A stretch of 64,000 bases of DNA from JANTGF01 sp963750735 (GCA_963750735.1 CAVVRY010000019.1:186001-250000), one strand, 5' to 3'. Positions 1 through 10,015 are shown, counted from the stretch's first letter. Program-made: numbers and translations. The notes: generated by a model from the letters alone, not told the origin.

Positions 1-2
1 AG

Positions 3-771
3 AAAAATGGTTGTGCAACACTTATGGAATGTACACCTGAATATTTAGGAAGAGATGTGAATATTATTGCATGAATTGTCTGAGAAAACTGGATTGAATA
101 TTTTAACAAACACTGGCTATTATGGTGCAGGAAACAATAAGTACATTCCAGAAAAGGTCTTTAATATAAGTGCAAAACAGTTAGCTGAAATTTGGATAAA
201 GGAATATGAAGAGGGGATACAGGGCACCTCCATTAAGCCCGGATTTATAAAGATTGGAGTGAATCCGGGGCCATTGAGTGATTTTCATGAGAAACTTGTT
301 AGGTCAGCCGGTCTTACTCATTTAAGTACTGGATTAACAATAACTTCTCACACAGGCCCTGCAGTAACTGCATTTAGTGAAATTGATGTTTTAAAGAAAA
401 TAGGTGTTCATCCTTCCGCTTTTATTTGGATCCATGCCCAGAATGAAAATGAATGGGTGACATACGTTAAAGCAGCAAAAATGGGGGCGTGGATTAGTCT
501 GGATGGTTTGAATGATGAAAATGTGAATGAATACATAGAACGCCTATTCTATATGAAAGACAATGGGCTTCTTGAAAAAACACTTGTTTCACATGATGCT
601 GGTTGGTACGATCCTGGGAAGCCAGAAGGCGGCACTTTTAGGAACTTCAACACTTTATTTGAGAAATTAATTCCCCAATTAAAAAGTAAAGGATTTACTC
701 AAGAAGAAATTAATCAAATAATGATTAGTAATCCTGTCAATGCTTTTTCTATTCGTGTTAGAAAGATCTGA
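3..771 (+). CDS. Phosphotriesterase-family metal-dependent hydrolase, 5' partial, apparent frameshift
   Basis: Amidohydrolase-fold enzyme of the phosphotriesterase-homology (Php/PTE) family; the physiological substrate of such proteins is usually a lactone or ester and is unknown here. The gene runs off the left edge, so the N-terminal HxH metal site is missing. In frame 3 the window begins with a segment ending ECTPEYLGRD, whose Glu (nt 27-29) sits where Php proteins have a Glu instead of the carbamylated Lys of PTE. That frame ends at TGA 72-74, while the rest of the protein (TGLNILTNTGYYGA onward) continues in frame 1. Counting from the TTG at nt 67, H95 (SHTGPA), H123 (IWIHAQ) and D177 (SHDAGWY) are the remaining metal ligands. 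One extra base between nt 58 and 74 explains the break. Family call is firm; whether the gene is active is not. Confidence 0.8.
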
Positions 772-787
772 AAATAGCTACCCTCTT

Positions 788-2147
788 TTAAAAGGTGAGA
801 ATTTTTTCGACATTCCCGTTTCTAAGGAATCTTTTTACAATAGATTGAATATCTCGGTTATCCTTATAGGGTCTGATACAGTCGTGTATTACTTCTGTGC
901 TAAATGAAGCTTCATCTCCATCAAAATAACCGAATCCTAAATATTTCCCATTTTCAATTTTTATAACTGATCTTTCATTCAATTCTCTGCCCTTGTCTAT
1001 TATTAAGAAATTTTGATATTCGTATTCAAATACCTTTTTAGCAGAAGTTGCTCTTATATTATATGTTTCTGTTGATTCTTTCCCGACACAGGCTCCATGA
1101 CAAATTCCTATTTGATGCTGGAAACATGCTCCTGAAGAGTCGTATAATCCAGCTAATTTCTGACATAAATTGTGATCACTAGATATCTGGGTCAGAAAGT
1201 CTTTGGCTTTTTCCAGTGGAAGAAAAACTGGCCATCGGTAATGTGTCTTTTACCTTGCCTATTCTGAAGCATAAGTAATCGTCATCGTTGTAAAATGAAA
1301 AAATTCCAATGCAGGTAGTTTCTCTTCTTTGTGCGCGGTTATAGACTGGTTTGTTTTTTTTTATCTCATCCGACTCTAATAAATATGCTATAAGTTCACT
1401 CCCTGTAATTTCATAGCTTATTTCTGCAATTCGGTCCCGCATTTCAATTTTTTTTCTGGTAGACCTATTCGCAAAGTGATTTAAAACCCTATGTCTTATA
1501 TTTTTACTTTTTCCAACATAAAGAAGTTCCTGATTCTCATCATAGAAATAATATACACCCGTGTCTTCCGGTAGATTTTTTACTTGCTGGCCGTCAAGAT
1601 TGGGATGAAGGTCTGATAAAGCAGGGTTTACAAAGAGCTTATTATCCAATCCATGATCCAGCCCAAGAAGTATTTCAAATAATTTTACGGTAGCTAAGGC
1701 ATCTCCAGCAGCTCTGTGTCTGTTGTTAATTTTAATATCTACTTCTTTACATAGCTTACCGAGGCTATAAGATCTAAGTCCTGGAATAAGTCTCCGGCTT
1801 AATTTGACTGTATCCAATACATCACGCTTATAAATATAACCCAGTCGCTTGAATTCTTCCCTGATGAAGTTGTAATCGAAATTAGCATTATGGGCAACAA
1901 ATATTTGATCCTGAGTGATTTCTACAATTTTTTTAGCTACTTCGTAAAACCTTGGTGCATCCTCAACCATTTCATTACTAATACCTGTTAACCCAGTAAT
2001 AAAATAAGGAATAGACTTTTCAGGGTTAATCAGGGTAGAGTACTCATTAATAATTTTTACCCCATCATGGATGTATATTGCGATTTCGGTAATTTTATCA
2101 CTTTGTGGTCTTCCACCAGTTGTTTCTATGTCGATTATCGCATACAA
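788..2147 (-). CDS. DnaQ-like 3'-5' exonuclease with GIY-YIG domain, frameshifted near the C-terminal third
   Basis: Fusion of a DEDDh exonuclease (D6, E8 in DIETTGG; D91 in NANFDYNF; H144 and D149 in HRAAGDA) with a UvrC-like GIY-YIG nuclease domain (about residues 197-280, VYYFY...YVGKS). Bacteroidota carry this as one protein of roughly 455 residues. Here the first frame stops at 1179 after 322 residues, but the neighbouring frame continues directly as AKDFLTQISSDHNLCQKLAG and then GACFQHQIGICHGACVG, the expected C-terminal Cys-rich region, to a stop at 788. The shift maps to a run of five T on the plus strand (1208-1212, five A in the gene); four would restore the frame. Probable role: DNA repair or proofreading-type trimming. 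The start at 2147 gives MYAIIDIETTGG, the usual family N-terminus. Confidence 0.85.
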
Positions 2148-2243
2148 TTCAGAGATTTTTGGAATAGCAAAGATAATTTTTCAATTTTATTAATTTTGAC
2201 AAAGAATTGGCAAATCAAACTGCACTGACCAGAAAATTTTGCT

Positions 2244-3057
2244 ATGAGTGAATGTTTTAGAAAAGTATTTATACTCAACAACGAGGTATTGAATTGCGTT
2301 GAATTTAGTTCCGGGCTTATTTACTTCGGGGAATCAGTTTACGAAGTAATTAGAATATCAGGTGGAGTACCAATTTTTATAGATGATCATCTTGGTCGAT
2401 TATTCCAAACTGCTGAATTGCGGAAAAGAAAGTTATGGCTTGATAAAAAGGAAATAGAATCCAAAATTAACCAGGTCATTGAATTGAATAATGAAGAACA
2501 GGGCAATATTAAACTGGTTTTTAATTATCCAGCGCCTGGCTTAAACACAGGTAATTTCCTCGTATATTTTATTGAACACCATTATCCAACTAACGAACAG
2601 GAAGATACTGGGGTATCAACAATATTGTACTTTGCTGAAAGAGAATTTCCAGCTGCTAAAATTATTAATCAAGCCTTACGCTCGGTAATTTTTAAGAAAT
2701 TAATCGATACGCATGCTTACGAGGCATTACTGGTTAATAATGATGGATATATAACTGAAGGGAGTAGGTCAAATGTGTTTTTTACTAAAAAGGATATAAT
2801 TTATACTGCTTCTAACGGCGAAGTTTTATCTGGGATTGCACGAAAATATATTTTAGAGATTTGTGAGAATATCGGAGTGAAAGTAAATTTTGAGAAAGTC
2901 CATTCAGAAAGGATATCCGATTACAATGGTGTGTTTCTTTCAGGTACATCGCCTGGAGTATTGCCAGTTTCCTGTATTAATGATGTAAAATTTGATCCGC
3001 ATTGTAATACCATACTTGAAAATTAGAGATAGCTTTCGAAAAGTGTCTGGCAGGTAA
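2244..3057 (+). CDS. PLP-dependent class IV aminotransferase (branched-chain aminotransferase / aminodeoxychorismate lyase-like)
   Basis: Fold-type IV PLP enzyme of about 260-270 residues. Visible landmarks are YFGESVYEVIR near the N-terminus, the HLGRL motif, an ALRSVIFKK segment and EGSRSNVFF, followed by LSGTSPGVLPV. These define the branched-chain aminotransferase / 4-amino-4-deoxychorismate lyase / D-amino acid aminotransferase family; the short length suits an aminodeoxychorismate lyase-like or generic class IV enzyme, and substrate cannot be assigned. The open frame stops at TAG 3024-3026. Skipping one A of a four-A run (3019-3022) gives IRDSFRKVSGR and a stop at 3055-3057, which looks like a natural helical C-terminus, so I extend the gene there with moderate confidence. 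Transcribed divergently from the exonuclease gene. Confidence 0.75.
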
Positions 3058-3092
3058 AAATCGCCTCAAAAAGATTAACCCCAAAACTTTTC

Positions 3093-3100
3093 TATATTTG
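3093..3100 (+). promoter_or_regulatory. Candidate Bacteroidota -7 element for the arylsulfotransferase-like gene
   Basis: TATATTTG matches the TAnnTTTG -7 consensus and lies 40 bp before the ATG at 3141. No convincing TTTG -33 box is seen at the expected distance. It is bracketed by two copies of AGCTTTCGAAA (3031-3041 and 3101-3111), the second inside the palindrome CTTTCGAAAG. Confidence 0.35.
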
Positions 3101-3140
3101 AGCTTTCGAAAGAGTTCTTTTTTGGTAAGAAATTTCAAAC

Positions 3141-5193
3141 ATGAAAAAGTTATTGAATAAGTTTTATATCCTTTTTGTTTTTAGCTATATACTTGCTCTA
3201 GGATCTGGTTATTCCCAGGATTCCAATATTGGAAATTACTTTCCTGAAATTAATATTTTACATTCTAATGGACCTGCTCCTGGTTATTTTTTTCTGGCCT
3301 CCAAAGGTCTTACTGCGGAAGGTGCAAAGCATTACTTATGCCATAGTTGACAATAATGGCGTGCCTGTTTTTTTTAGATTAATGCCAAAACCATCTGGGT
3401 CATTTAGAGTATTTTCTGACGGACGGTTAGCATATATGCATGGGGTTCCCAGGAAGCTTTATTTCATGGATGAATTGCTGGAGGTTACAGATACCTTTTC
3501 CACTGTTGGCTATCAGATTGATGGTCATGACTATGCTGTTGATAATAGTGGGAATGTTGTATTAATGGCAAAAGTAAACCGACCTGTGGATATGAGTGCA
3601 ATTGTTGAAGGAGGCGACCCAAATGCTACGGTTATAGATTTAATTGTTCAAGAATTTGATAGGGACAAAAACCTTTTGTTTACCTGGAATAGTGCTGATC
3701 ATTTCAAAATTATGGATGCAAATGAAAATTCTCCGTTTGTTGATTTTACTGAACAGGAAATAGATTATGTACATCCAAACAGTATTGCAATTGATTCTGA
3801 TACAAGTATACTGGTTTCCTGCAGACACATGGATGAAATTACTAAAATTCATCGCAGAACTGGCGAAATTATTTGGCGACTTGGTGGAAAAAACAATGAT
3901 TTTACCTTTCTGAATGATACTATTGGGTTTTCACATCAACATAGTATTAGTAGATTGGAAAATGGTAATATTCTTCTATTTGACAATGGTAACCTCCATG
4001 ATTCTTTGTTTTCAAGTGCAGTGGAATATACCCTGGATGAAGTTAACTATACTGCTACGCTTGTTAACAGGTTTCGTAGAGATCCGGATACATATTCAAA
4101 TCATGGTGCCAATACTCAACGAATATTTAATGGAAATACTATTATAGGATGGGGGCCTTATTGGCCTTCTGCCACTGAGTTTCATCCCGATGGTTCGGTA
4201 GCCATTGAGCTTGATTTTACAGAGCATAGTTTTAGCCCGAGGATTGAGAAATTTCAATGGAAAACTAATGTGTTTGAAACATCATTGGATACAATTGACT
4301 TTGGCATGTGGGATGGAGGTAACTTGATTGAGAAGATTCTAACTGTAAATAATAACCTGGATTCTACAATTTATATAACCAGTGATACCTCCTATAGTGG
4401 TTGTTTCAATGTTATAACGCCCATTCCCATTGAAATACCTGCTAATGGTGAGACAGAACTTACTATTCGTTTTGATCCATCTAATTCAACTTTTGGATAT
4501 ATTGAAGATGTAATTACCTTAATTTCTGATAGTGAAACACAGCGAGTAGCAAGGCAGATCACCGTAAAAGGGGTGAAAGAAGATTTTATTGCCCCAACAG
4601 TGTTAATTACACCAGATTCATCCAATGTGCCTTTAGATGCAATCGTTCATTTTAACTTCAGCAAACCTGTTCGGAATAAGGATGGAACGGAATTGAATTA
4701 TGAATCCGTTGATGATTTATTGATCGTAAAAAAGGATAATGAATCAGGTGAGGATATAGATTTTAATGCAAATATCAATAGTACAAAAGACCATATTGAA
4801 GTGAAATTTAGTAACGCTCTTGATCCTGGTCAAGAATATTATGTTTCATTCAAGGATGAATTTGAGGATTATTCTGGAAACAAATTGGTGGTTACAAATG
4901 TTTCTTTTACCACTTGGTCGCCATTGCCTGTGAAGGAAATCTCAGACGAAATTCCTGTAAATATTTTCCCCAATCCAACATCTGGTTTTTTTATTCTTGA
5001 GGTAGATTATGAGGGTTTGAAAAACCTTGAAATATACTCTGCTACTGGAAAATTAATATTGACAAAAATTAATATTTGGGATAAGAGGATATTTGTTAAT
5101 ATGATAGACCAGAGAGCTGGACTTTATTTAGTAGTTTTAAGATCTGAAGATAACAGAATCCTTTCTTCACAAAAGTTATTTGTTAGCCATTAG
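3141..5193 (+). CDS. Secreted arylsulfotransferase (ASST)-like protein with T9SS sorting domain, frameshifted near the N-terminus
   Basis: About 680 residues once the frames are joined. Order: signal peptide (residues 1-25, ending GSGYSQ); an ASST-like beta-propeller containing NGPAPGYFFLAS, HPNSIAIDSD, GEIIWRLGGK and HQHSISRLENGNILLFDNG; a beta-sandwich segment; an SbsA-type Ig-like domain (IAPTVLITPDSSN...); and a C-terminal type A T9SS sorting domain (PVNIFPNPTSGFF...). It is therefore expected to pass the outer membrane by type IX secretion. The signal peptide and GPAPGYFF are in the first frame, which ends at TGA 3348-3350; the domain then continues in the next frame as ITYAIVDNNGVPVFF. 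The shift lies around 3321-3333 and needs one base fewer. Known relatives transfer sulfate between phenolic compounds; activity here is inferred from fold only. Confidence 0.75.
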
Positions 5194-5220
5194 TAAATTT
5201 AGTATCAAAGTATATAAACC

Positions 5221-5508
5221 ATGTCAAGTATAAAAAGTCTTAAAAAAGAGGTTGAAGGTATTACTTATGAAGTTGTATCAGATTGTTTTACGTTCATGTT
5301 GGTTAATGAGAAAAAGGAGAAAGAAAAGATACAGAAGTATATTGAAGAGGCAATTAGCCTAAGGAATGATCTTATTTTGCGCATTAATAATTATGCAAAA
5401 GAGAAAGAAACAGGAAATCGAAAACAGTATTTTAATAAGATCAAAGAGGATCTTTATTCTGGTATGGACAAGACGCTTAAAAACTTAAGCAATTTATCCC
5501 AAAAGTAA
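5221..5508 (+). CDS. Conserved hypothetical protein, 95 aa, helical
   Basis: Small soluble protein with no signal peptide or membrane segment. The sequence is rich in Lys and Glu, with predicted amphipathic helices (residues 30-60 and 65-95). It starts 27 bp after the ASST-like gene and ends 37 bp before the acylphosphatase gene on the same strand, so it may be read with either. I do not recognise a named family. The frame is intact and codon use is like its neighbours, so it is likely a real gene. Confidence 0.6.
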   Translation: MSSIKSLKKEVEGITYEVVSDCFTFMLVNEKKEKEKIQKYIEEAISLRNDLILRINNYAKEKETGNRKQYFNKIKEDLYSGMDKTLKNLSNLSQK

Positions 5509-5545
5509 AATTCATTTATATTGCGTCTTGCTCAAAATCTGACTT

Positions 5546-5815
5546 ATGATCAAAAGTGTTCGGATCAAAGTGGTTGGGAAGGTTCAGCATGTAGGATTTA
5601 GATATTATACCACTCTTGAAGCCCGAAAGTTAAGGATAAAGGGCTTTGTGAAAAATGAATACGATGGTTCTGTACTGATTGAGGCAGAAGGTGAAGAGAG
5701 CAATGTTGATTTATTCAATATTGCAATTGAAAAAGGACCTGGATGGGCACGAGTAGATTCCATTCAGATTCAAAATATTCCGAATCAGGAATACGAAAAA
5801 TTCTCAGTGAAATAA
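5546..5815 (+). CDS. acyP: Acylphosphatase
   Basis: Full-length 89-residue acylphosphatase, which hydrolyses the carboxyl-phosphate bond of small acyl phosphates. The active-site loop VGKVQHVGFRYY contains the phosphate-binding Arg, and GFVKNEYDGSV contains the catalytic Asn followed by the conserved G-V. Length and motif spacing are normal for the family. It converges on the AmrS-like gene, whose stop is 10 bp away; there is no clear hairpin between them. Confidence 0.93.
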   Translation: MIKSVRIKVVGKVQHVGFRYYTTLEARKLRIKGFVKNEYDGSVLIEAEGEESNVDLFNIAIEKGPGWARVDSIQIQNIPNQEYEKFSVK

Positions 5816-5824
5816 ATTCCTGAC

Positions 5825-6853
5825 TCAAATATATTTTAGGATTTTATTTTTGCAGTGAATGCATTCTCCAGATCGATTCAATCCCGCAATATCAGTTGAA
5901 TAGCCACTTCTTTCAATAACAATTTTGTCACATGAAGGGCAAATAGTATTTCTTCCTGCCGAATACGGACCAATATTTCCAATATATACGTAATTAAGAT
6001 ATTCTCTGGCGATTTCTAAAAATCTTTCCAATTTATCGACCTCGGTGGGAGGTAGAGATTTATTAAAGTGAGGAAAATATCTTGATATATGCAGTACTGT
6101 ATTTCCCCCTGTTTCTCCGGCAATCCATTCGACCATATTCCTGAAAATATCGGGGTCGTCATTTAAGGTAGGGATTACAAGATTCGTTATTTCTAGATGT
6201 TTACCTCCCTTACTAATATTTAAAATTGTTTCTTTTACGTTCTTCAATGAAGAAAATGTCTGACTTTTATAAAACTCTTCGGTAAATCCCTTTAAATCGA
6301 TGTTAAATGCATCCATTAGGCTGATAACATCTTTTCTTGGGGCTGGATTTATAAATCCATTTGAAATCATCACATTTTTTAATCCGAAAGTCTTAGCTGT
6401 TTCGGCAGCATCAAGAATATATTCAAACCATATTGTTGGCTCATTATACGTATATGCAATTCCAATATTGTCCCTTGTTAATTGAGCCTCATTTACAAGA
6501 TCTTTAGGTGATTGAAATTTAAGAAATTCAGCCTCTTCAACACTAGTTTGTGAAATTTCACAATTTTGACAGAATTGGCATTTTAAATTACATCCGACAG
6601 TTCCAGCCGAAAGTATTTTTTGTCCGGGATAAAAGTGATACAATGGTTTCTTCTCAATAGGATCCAGGTGTTTTGCAGATAATAAACCATAGTTTTCTGC
6701 ATACAAAGTTCCTTCAGAATTTTTTCTTACTCTGCAGATTCCCTCTTTTCCATCCCGAATCCTGCAATAATGGGGACAAAGCTGGCATTGAACAGTTAAC
6801 TCCTTTTCTTTTATATAATATTTGGCCTCTTTTTTTAAATGATTCGTTAACAT
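5825..6853 (-). CDS. amrS: AmmeMemoRadiSam-system radical SAM enzyme
   Basis: Radical SAM protein of the AmmeMemoRadiSam (AmrS) family, 342 residues. The [4Fe-4S] motif is CNLKCQFC (C88, C92, C95). An N-terminal Cys cluster (C23, C26, C30, C40, in VQCQLCPHYC and GICRVR) and a C-terminal zinc-ribbon-like region (ICPSCDK ... GECIHCK) are both typical. The family is named for co-occurrence with AMMECR1 and Memo domain proteins; neither partner is near it here. Its biochemical reaction is not established. It lies 10 bp downstream of the antiporter gene on the same strand, so the two are probably co-transcribed. Confidence 0.88.
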   Translation of the reverse strand: MLTNHLKKEAKYYIKEKELTVQCQLCPHYCRIRDGKEGICRVRKNSEGTLYAENYGLLSAKHLDPIEKKPLYHFYPGQKILSAGTVGCNLKCQFCQNCEISQTSVEEAEFLKFQSPKDLVNEAQLTRDNIGIAYTYNEPTIWFEYILDAAETAKTFGLKNVMISNGFINPAPRKDVISLMDAFNIDLKGFTEEFYKSQTFSSLKNVKETILNISKGGKHLEITNLVIPTLNDDPDIFRNMVEWIAGETGGNTVLHISRYFPHFNKSLPPTEVDKLERFLEIAREYLNYVYIGNIGPYSAGRNTICPSCDKIVIERSGYSTDIAGLNRSGECIHCKNKILKYI

Positions 6854-6863
6854 TTCAGCAAAT

Positions 6864-8786
6864 TTATTCGAAACGTAGCCTTACTTTTTCTATACTTTCA
6901 ACCGATCCAACAATTGTTAGAATATCACCCAGCCGCAAACGGGTGTATCCAGTTGAAATAATATTGTGACCCCTCCTCCTTGTTGCTATAATCAATACAT
7001 CTGCTGGGAGATGCAGGTTTCTGAGTGCCATCCCATGAAGATCATGATTACCGATAATAATATCGGCTGTATCTTGATCTCCTTCCAAGCCAAGTAGTAA
7101 TGATGTAGCAACAGGTGATCTTACAAAATGATCCATAAGACTAACAATGGCCGTGGAAGGTTCAACTATTAAAGCACCTAAATCATGGAACTTCTTGAAA
7201 TTCTCCCGATTATTTAATCGAACAACAATTTCCGGAGTGCCAAAATGTTCATAGGCTAATTCGCAGATTTTATAGTTTTCTTCATCCGTTTTTAATGTGA
7301 TAATAGCATCTGTTTCAGCAAGATTTAATTCCGTAAGTGAGGTGAGACTAATTGTATCCATATGAATTATCTCCACATTTTTTATATCCAACTTGGGAAT
7401 ATCTAGTCTGCTTGTAGTAATAACCACATCTAACCCATGGTTTGAGAGCTGCCTGGCCAGAGCAACAGCCTGATGCTCATAACCAAAGATTATAGCCTTC
7501 TGGGGGCCTTTATGAGCAAGATGTTCACCCTTGCTGTGATCTTCTTTCACCAATTGAATTGCCCACTTCATTAATGGTGGCCCAATAAACTGATTGAGAA
7601 CAATTACAGCAATTATTACCGAGGCAAAATCAGGTCCCCAGCCAGGATATTCATTTGCAATAATTGTAACTAAACCAAGGCTTATACCTGCTTGAGTAAC
7701 AAATGGCATCCAGGCTATTCGATTATATTCTTTGGGGTCACCAGCCAGATTTCCTCCAACCCAACCCCCAACAATTAATGAAATGATTCGGATAAAAAAT
7801 AGGATTATCGCAAGCTCCCATGTTTGAATAACAACCTCAAGTGAAATTGTAGCACCCACTAAAGTAAAAAAGGCTACGTAAACAATCGGAACAATATCGG
7901 TTATTATCTTTTGAAATTCTCGTCTGAATGGAGAATAGTTAGTGAGCAAAACACCAGTAATAATGCAAACTAATAATGGTTCAACATAAAAATCAAATTC
8001 GAAATAATTCTCTGCAATGTGACTTAAAAATTCAGAAACAAAATATATACTCCACCCTCCGGCCAATACCAGAATTGATTTTATAGAGGTGTTCAATCGA
8101 AGAGAAAGTATCCATTTCAGGATATAATAAAGTAAAAAACCAATTCCTGCTGAAACAACTAATTCTAATAATATTATCATTATCATCCAACCCTTGAAAT
8201 CCTGGCCAGTTAGTAATGTTCCAGAAATTGAAAAAGTTACTGCAAATAGAATAATAACCAGAAAATCCTTCAGGACTGTAACTCCCAGAACCATTGTAGT
8301 AAACGGACCTTTTGCTCGGAGTTCGTTTATTATTGCTATCGCTGAAACTGGCGAGCGGGCAACAAAAATGGTACCTGCCAATATGGAAATAGCAATTCGC
8401 TCAACCAAACTCAAGGTGTAGCTGAAAAGTGGGTATCTTGTAGCTATGAAGACGCCCAGACTGCCGAGAATGAAAGTAATAACCAATTGTCCAAAGCTCA
8501 TCCATTGAATGCTCTTTATTCTGCTTCGAAGTTCTGTAAGGTATAATTCAGAGCCTGCCGCAAAAGCAATAAATGCAAGTGCGATATGATTTACAAAGTT
8601 TAATTTAATTATGGATTCGGATGGTAACATGTTCAGGAATTCTGGGCCAATAAGGATGCCCATAAGAAGAAGACCTGTGATTATAGGGAGTTTAATTTTC
8701 GTAATGAAACCTCCAATTCTATTTGAAGCCACCAGGAGGATTATGAAGCCAACAATTATTATTATTATGTCAAGAACAGGCTGCAT
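6864..8786 (-). CDS. CPA2-type cation:proton antiporter with TrkA-N/TrkA-C regulatory domains
   Basis: 640 residues. The first ~400 form a multi-helix membrane domain with the ARSPVSAIAII motif typical of Na+/H+ exchangers. From about residue 430 there is a RCK Rossmann domain (KAIIFGYEHQAVALARQL, the family glycine-rich turn being partly degenerate) and from about 560 a TrkA-C domain (DLHGMALRNLHLPADVLII). Such proteins exchange K+ or Na+ for protons at the inner membrane and are gated by nucleotide or ligand binding to the RCK module. The 356 bp upstream form the intergenic region before the sugar island. Confidence 0.85.
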   Translation of the reverse strand: MQPVLDIIIIIVGFIILLVASNRIGGFITKIKLPIITGLLLMGILIGPEFLNMLPSESIIKLNFVNHIALAFIAFAAGSELYLTELRSRIKSIQWMSFGQLVITFILGSLGVFIATRYPLFSYTLSLVERIAISILAGTIFVARSPVSAIAIINELRAKGPFTTMVLGVTVLKDFLVIILFAVTFSISGTLLTGQDFKGWMIMIILLELVVSAGIGFLLYYILKWILSLRLNTSIKSILVLAGGWSIYFVSEFLSHIAENYFEFDFYVEPLLVCIITGVLLTNYSPFRREFQKIITDIVPIVYVAFFTLVGATISLEVVIQTWELAIILFFIRIISLIVGGWVGGNLAGDPKEYNRIAWMPFVTQAGISLGLVTIIANEYPGWGPDFASVIIAVIVLNQFIGPPLMKWAIQLVKEDHSKGEHLAHKGPQKAIIFGYEHQAVALARQLSNHGLDVVITTSRLDIPKLDIKNVEIIHMDTISLTSLTELNLAETDAIITLKTDEENYKICELAYEHFGTPEIVVRLNNRENFKKFHDLGALIVEPSTAIVSLMDHFVRSPVATSLLLGLEGDQDTADIIIGNHDLHGMALRNLHLPADVLIIATRRRGHNIISTGYTRLRLGDILTIVGSVESIEKVRLRFE

Positions 8787-9142
8787 GTATATTAATTTCT
8801 TTATTAGAACTGCTGCACATTTATATGCAATCGCCTCTCAAATTAACTATCGAATATAAAACAGATAATGTTGATAAATTTCTTTTCATGGGTAAAATAA
8901 TCAAAAAAAACTTATCAAACTTCCTAAAATCTCAAAAAAACGGCCTGATTAGTACATAAATAGGATCTGAATTATTTGATTTATTAGAAATTTACTAATT
9001 TAGACACTTGATTATACCAACCCGCTGTACATGCTTCTATTCCGTATAAGCAGAAAGCGGGTTTATTTAGAAAGTGATGTTGAATTTATGATAATAATTT
9101 AACTGCCATTTTTAATAAATTATTTGCTAAAACCATTTAACA
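8787..9142. other. Intergenic region between antiporter and first DUF1080 gene
   Basis: AT-rich divergent spacer of 356 bp. It must hold promoters in both directions, but I see no full consensus pair. Its only clear structure is the hairpin at 9019-9063. No coding sequence is supported. Confidence 0.6.
9019..9063. repeat. Two-tier inverted repeat (hairpin) in a gene-free spacer
   Basis: Outer stem AACCCGCT (9019-9026) pairs perfectly with AGCGGGTT (9056-9063). An inner stem TGCTT (9032-9036) pairs with AAGCA (9048-9052) around an 11-nt loop. It resembles a terminator, but no gene ends at this position on either strand, so a leader structure or small RNA element is also possible. Confidence 0.5.
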
Positions 9143-9920
9143 ATGAAAGTCAGAAATCTTTTGGTCATTCTAACCACTCTTTTTTTTAGTTTCGCAATCC
9201 TGGTAGATTGTGCACATAAAAAGAATACCTCGGCTGGAAGTGATGAATCAAATTCAGATCCTGATCTCAATGCCCAGTGAGATTAATCAATTAACGAATG
9301 CTGAAAAGGAAGATGGTTGGGTATTGTTATTTGATGGTATGAGTTTAGATGGATGGCGAGATTTTAAAGGAGAAACGGTTGGAGATGGTTGGACTGTTAA
9401 AGATGGGAATCTGATTGCGCTTGGCAAGGGTGGTGATCTAGGTGGAGACATAATATCTGTTGACCAGTATGAGAGTTTTATTTTGAAATTAGATTGGAAG
9501 ATATCTGAGGGTGGAAACAGTGGTGTATTTTTTCATGTATTGGAGGAAGAGTATCCAACGGTATATGCAACCGGTCCTGAGTATCAGCTTATTGACGATA
9601 TTGGGTTTCCTGAAAAACTTGAAGATTGGCAGGTGAGTGGAGCAAATTATGCCATGCATCCTCCCGTAAATGTGAAGCTTAAACCGGCCGGAGAATGGAA
9701 TAGCACAGAAATAGTGGTTGATGGACCTCATGTAACACATTTTCTGAATGGAAATAAGGTAGTTGAGTATGAAATGTGGACAGATGAATGGACTGAATTG
9801 GTAAATAGTGGGAAATGGGATGATTATCCCGATTACGGATTGGCTAAGAAAGGCCACCTTGGTTTGCAGGATCACGGAAACAAAATCTGGTTTCGAAATA
9901 TTAAAATAAAAGAATTGTAG
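9143..9920 (+). CDS. DUF1080 / 3-keto-disaccharide hydrolase-family lipoprotein, frameshifted after the signal peptide
   Basis: Concanavalin-like beta-sandwich of the DUF1080 family (PF06439), now linked to hydrolysis of 3-keto-glycosides. The ATG at 9143 begins a hydrophobic signal (LLVILTTLFFSFAILVDC), probably a lipoprotein signal with an atypical D at -1; this frame ends at TGA 9278-9280. The mature domain is in the next frame: WVLLFDGMSLDGWRDF, EGGNSGVFFHVLEEE, GPEYQLIDD, KPAGEWNSTEIVVDG, DHGNKIWFRNIKI. The join must lie between 9207 and 9280; dropping one C of CCC at 9273-9275 gives a smooth junction. It is most similar in motif layout to the third DUF1080 gene at 20775. Confidence 0.82.
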
Positions 9921-10015
9921 CACTTTCCCTTTCATAAGTGCTTTATTATTTAAGTTTTCCTCTCCATCGATGAATAAAATTTTCTTATTAGTTCTAACAA
10001 AATATTATTGAATTT

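Noticed and set aside
9489..9935. Minus-strand protein across the first DUF1080 gene
   Set aside because: It lies opposite conserved DUF1080 motifs and has no family features; it is a shadow of the real gene.
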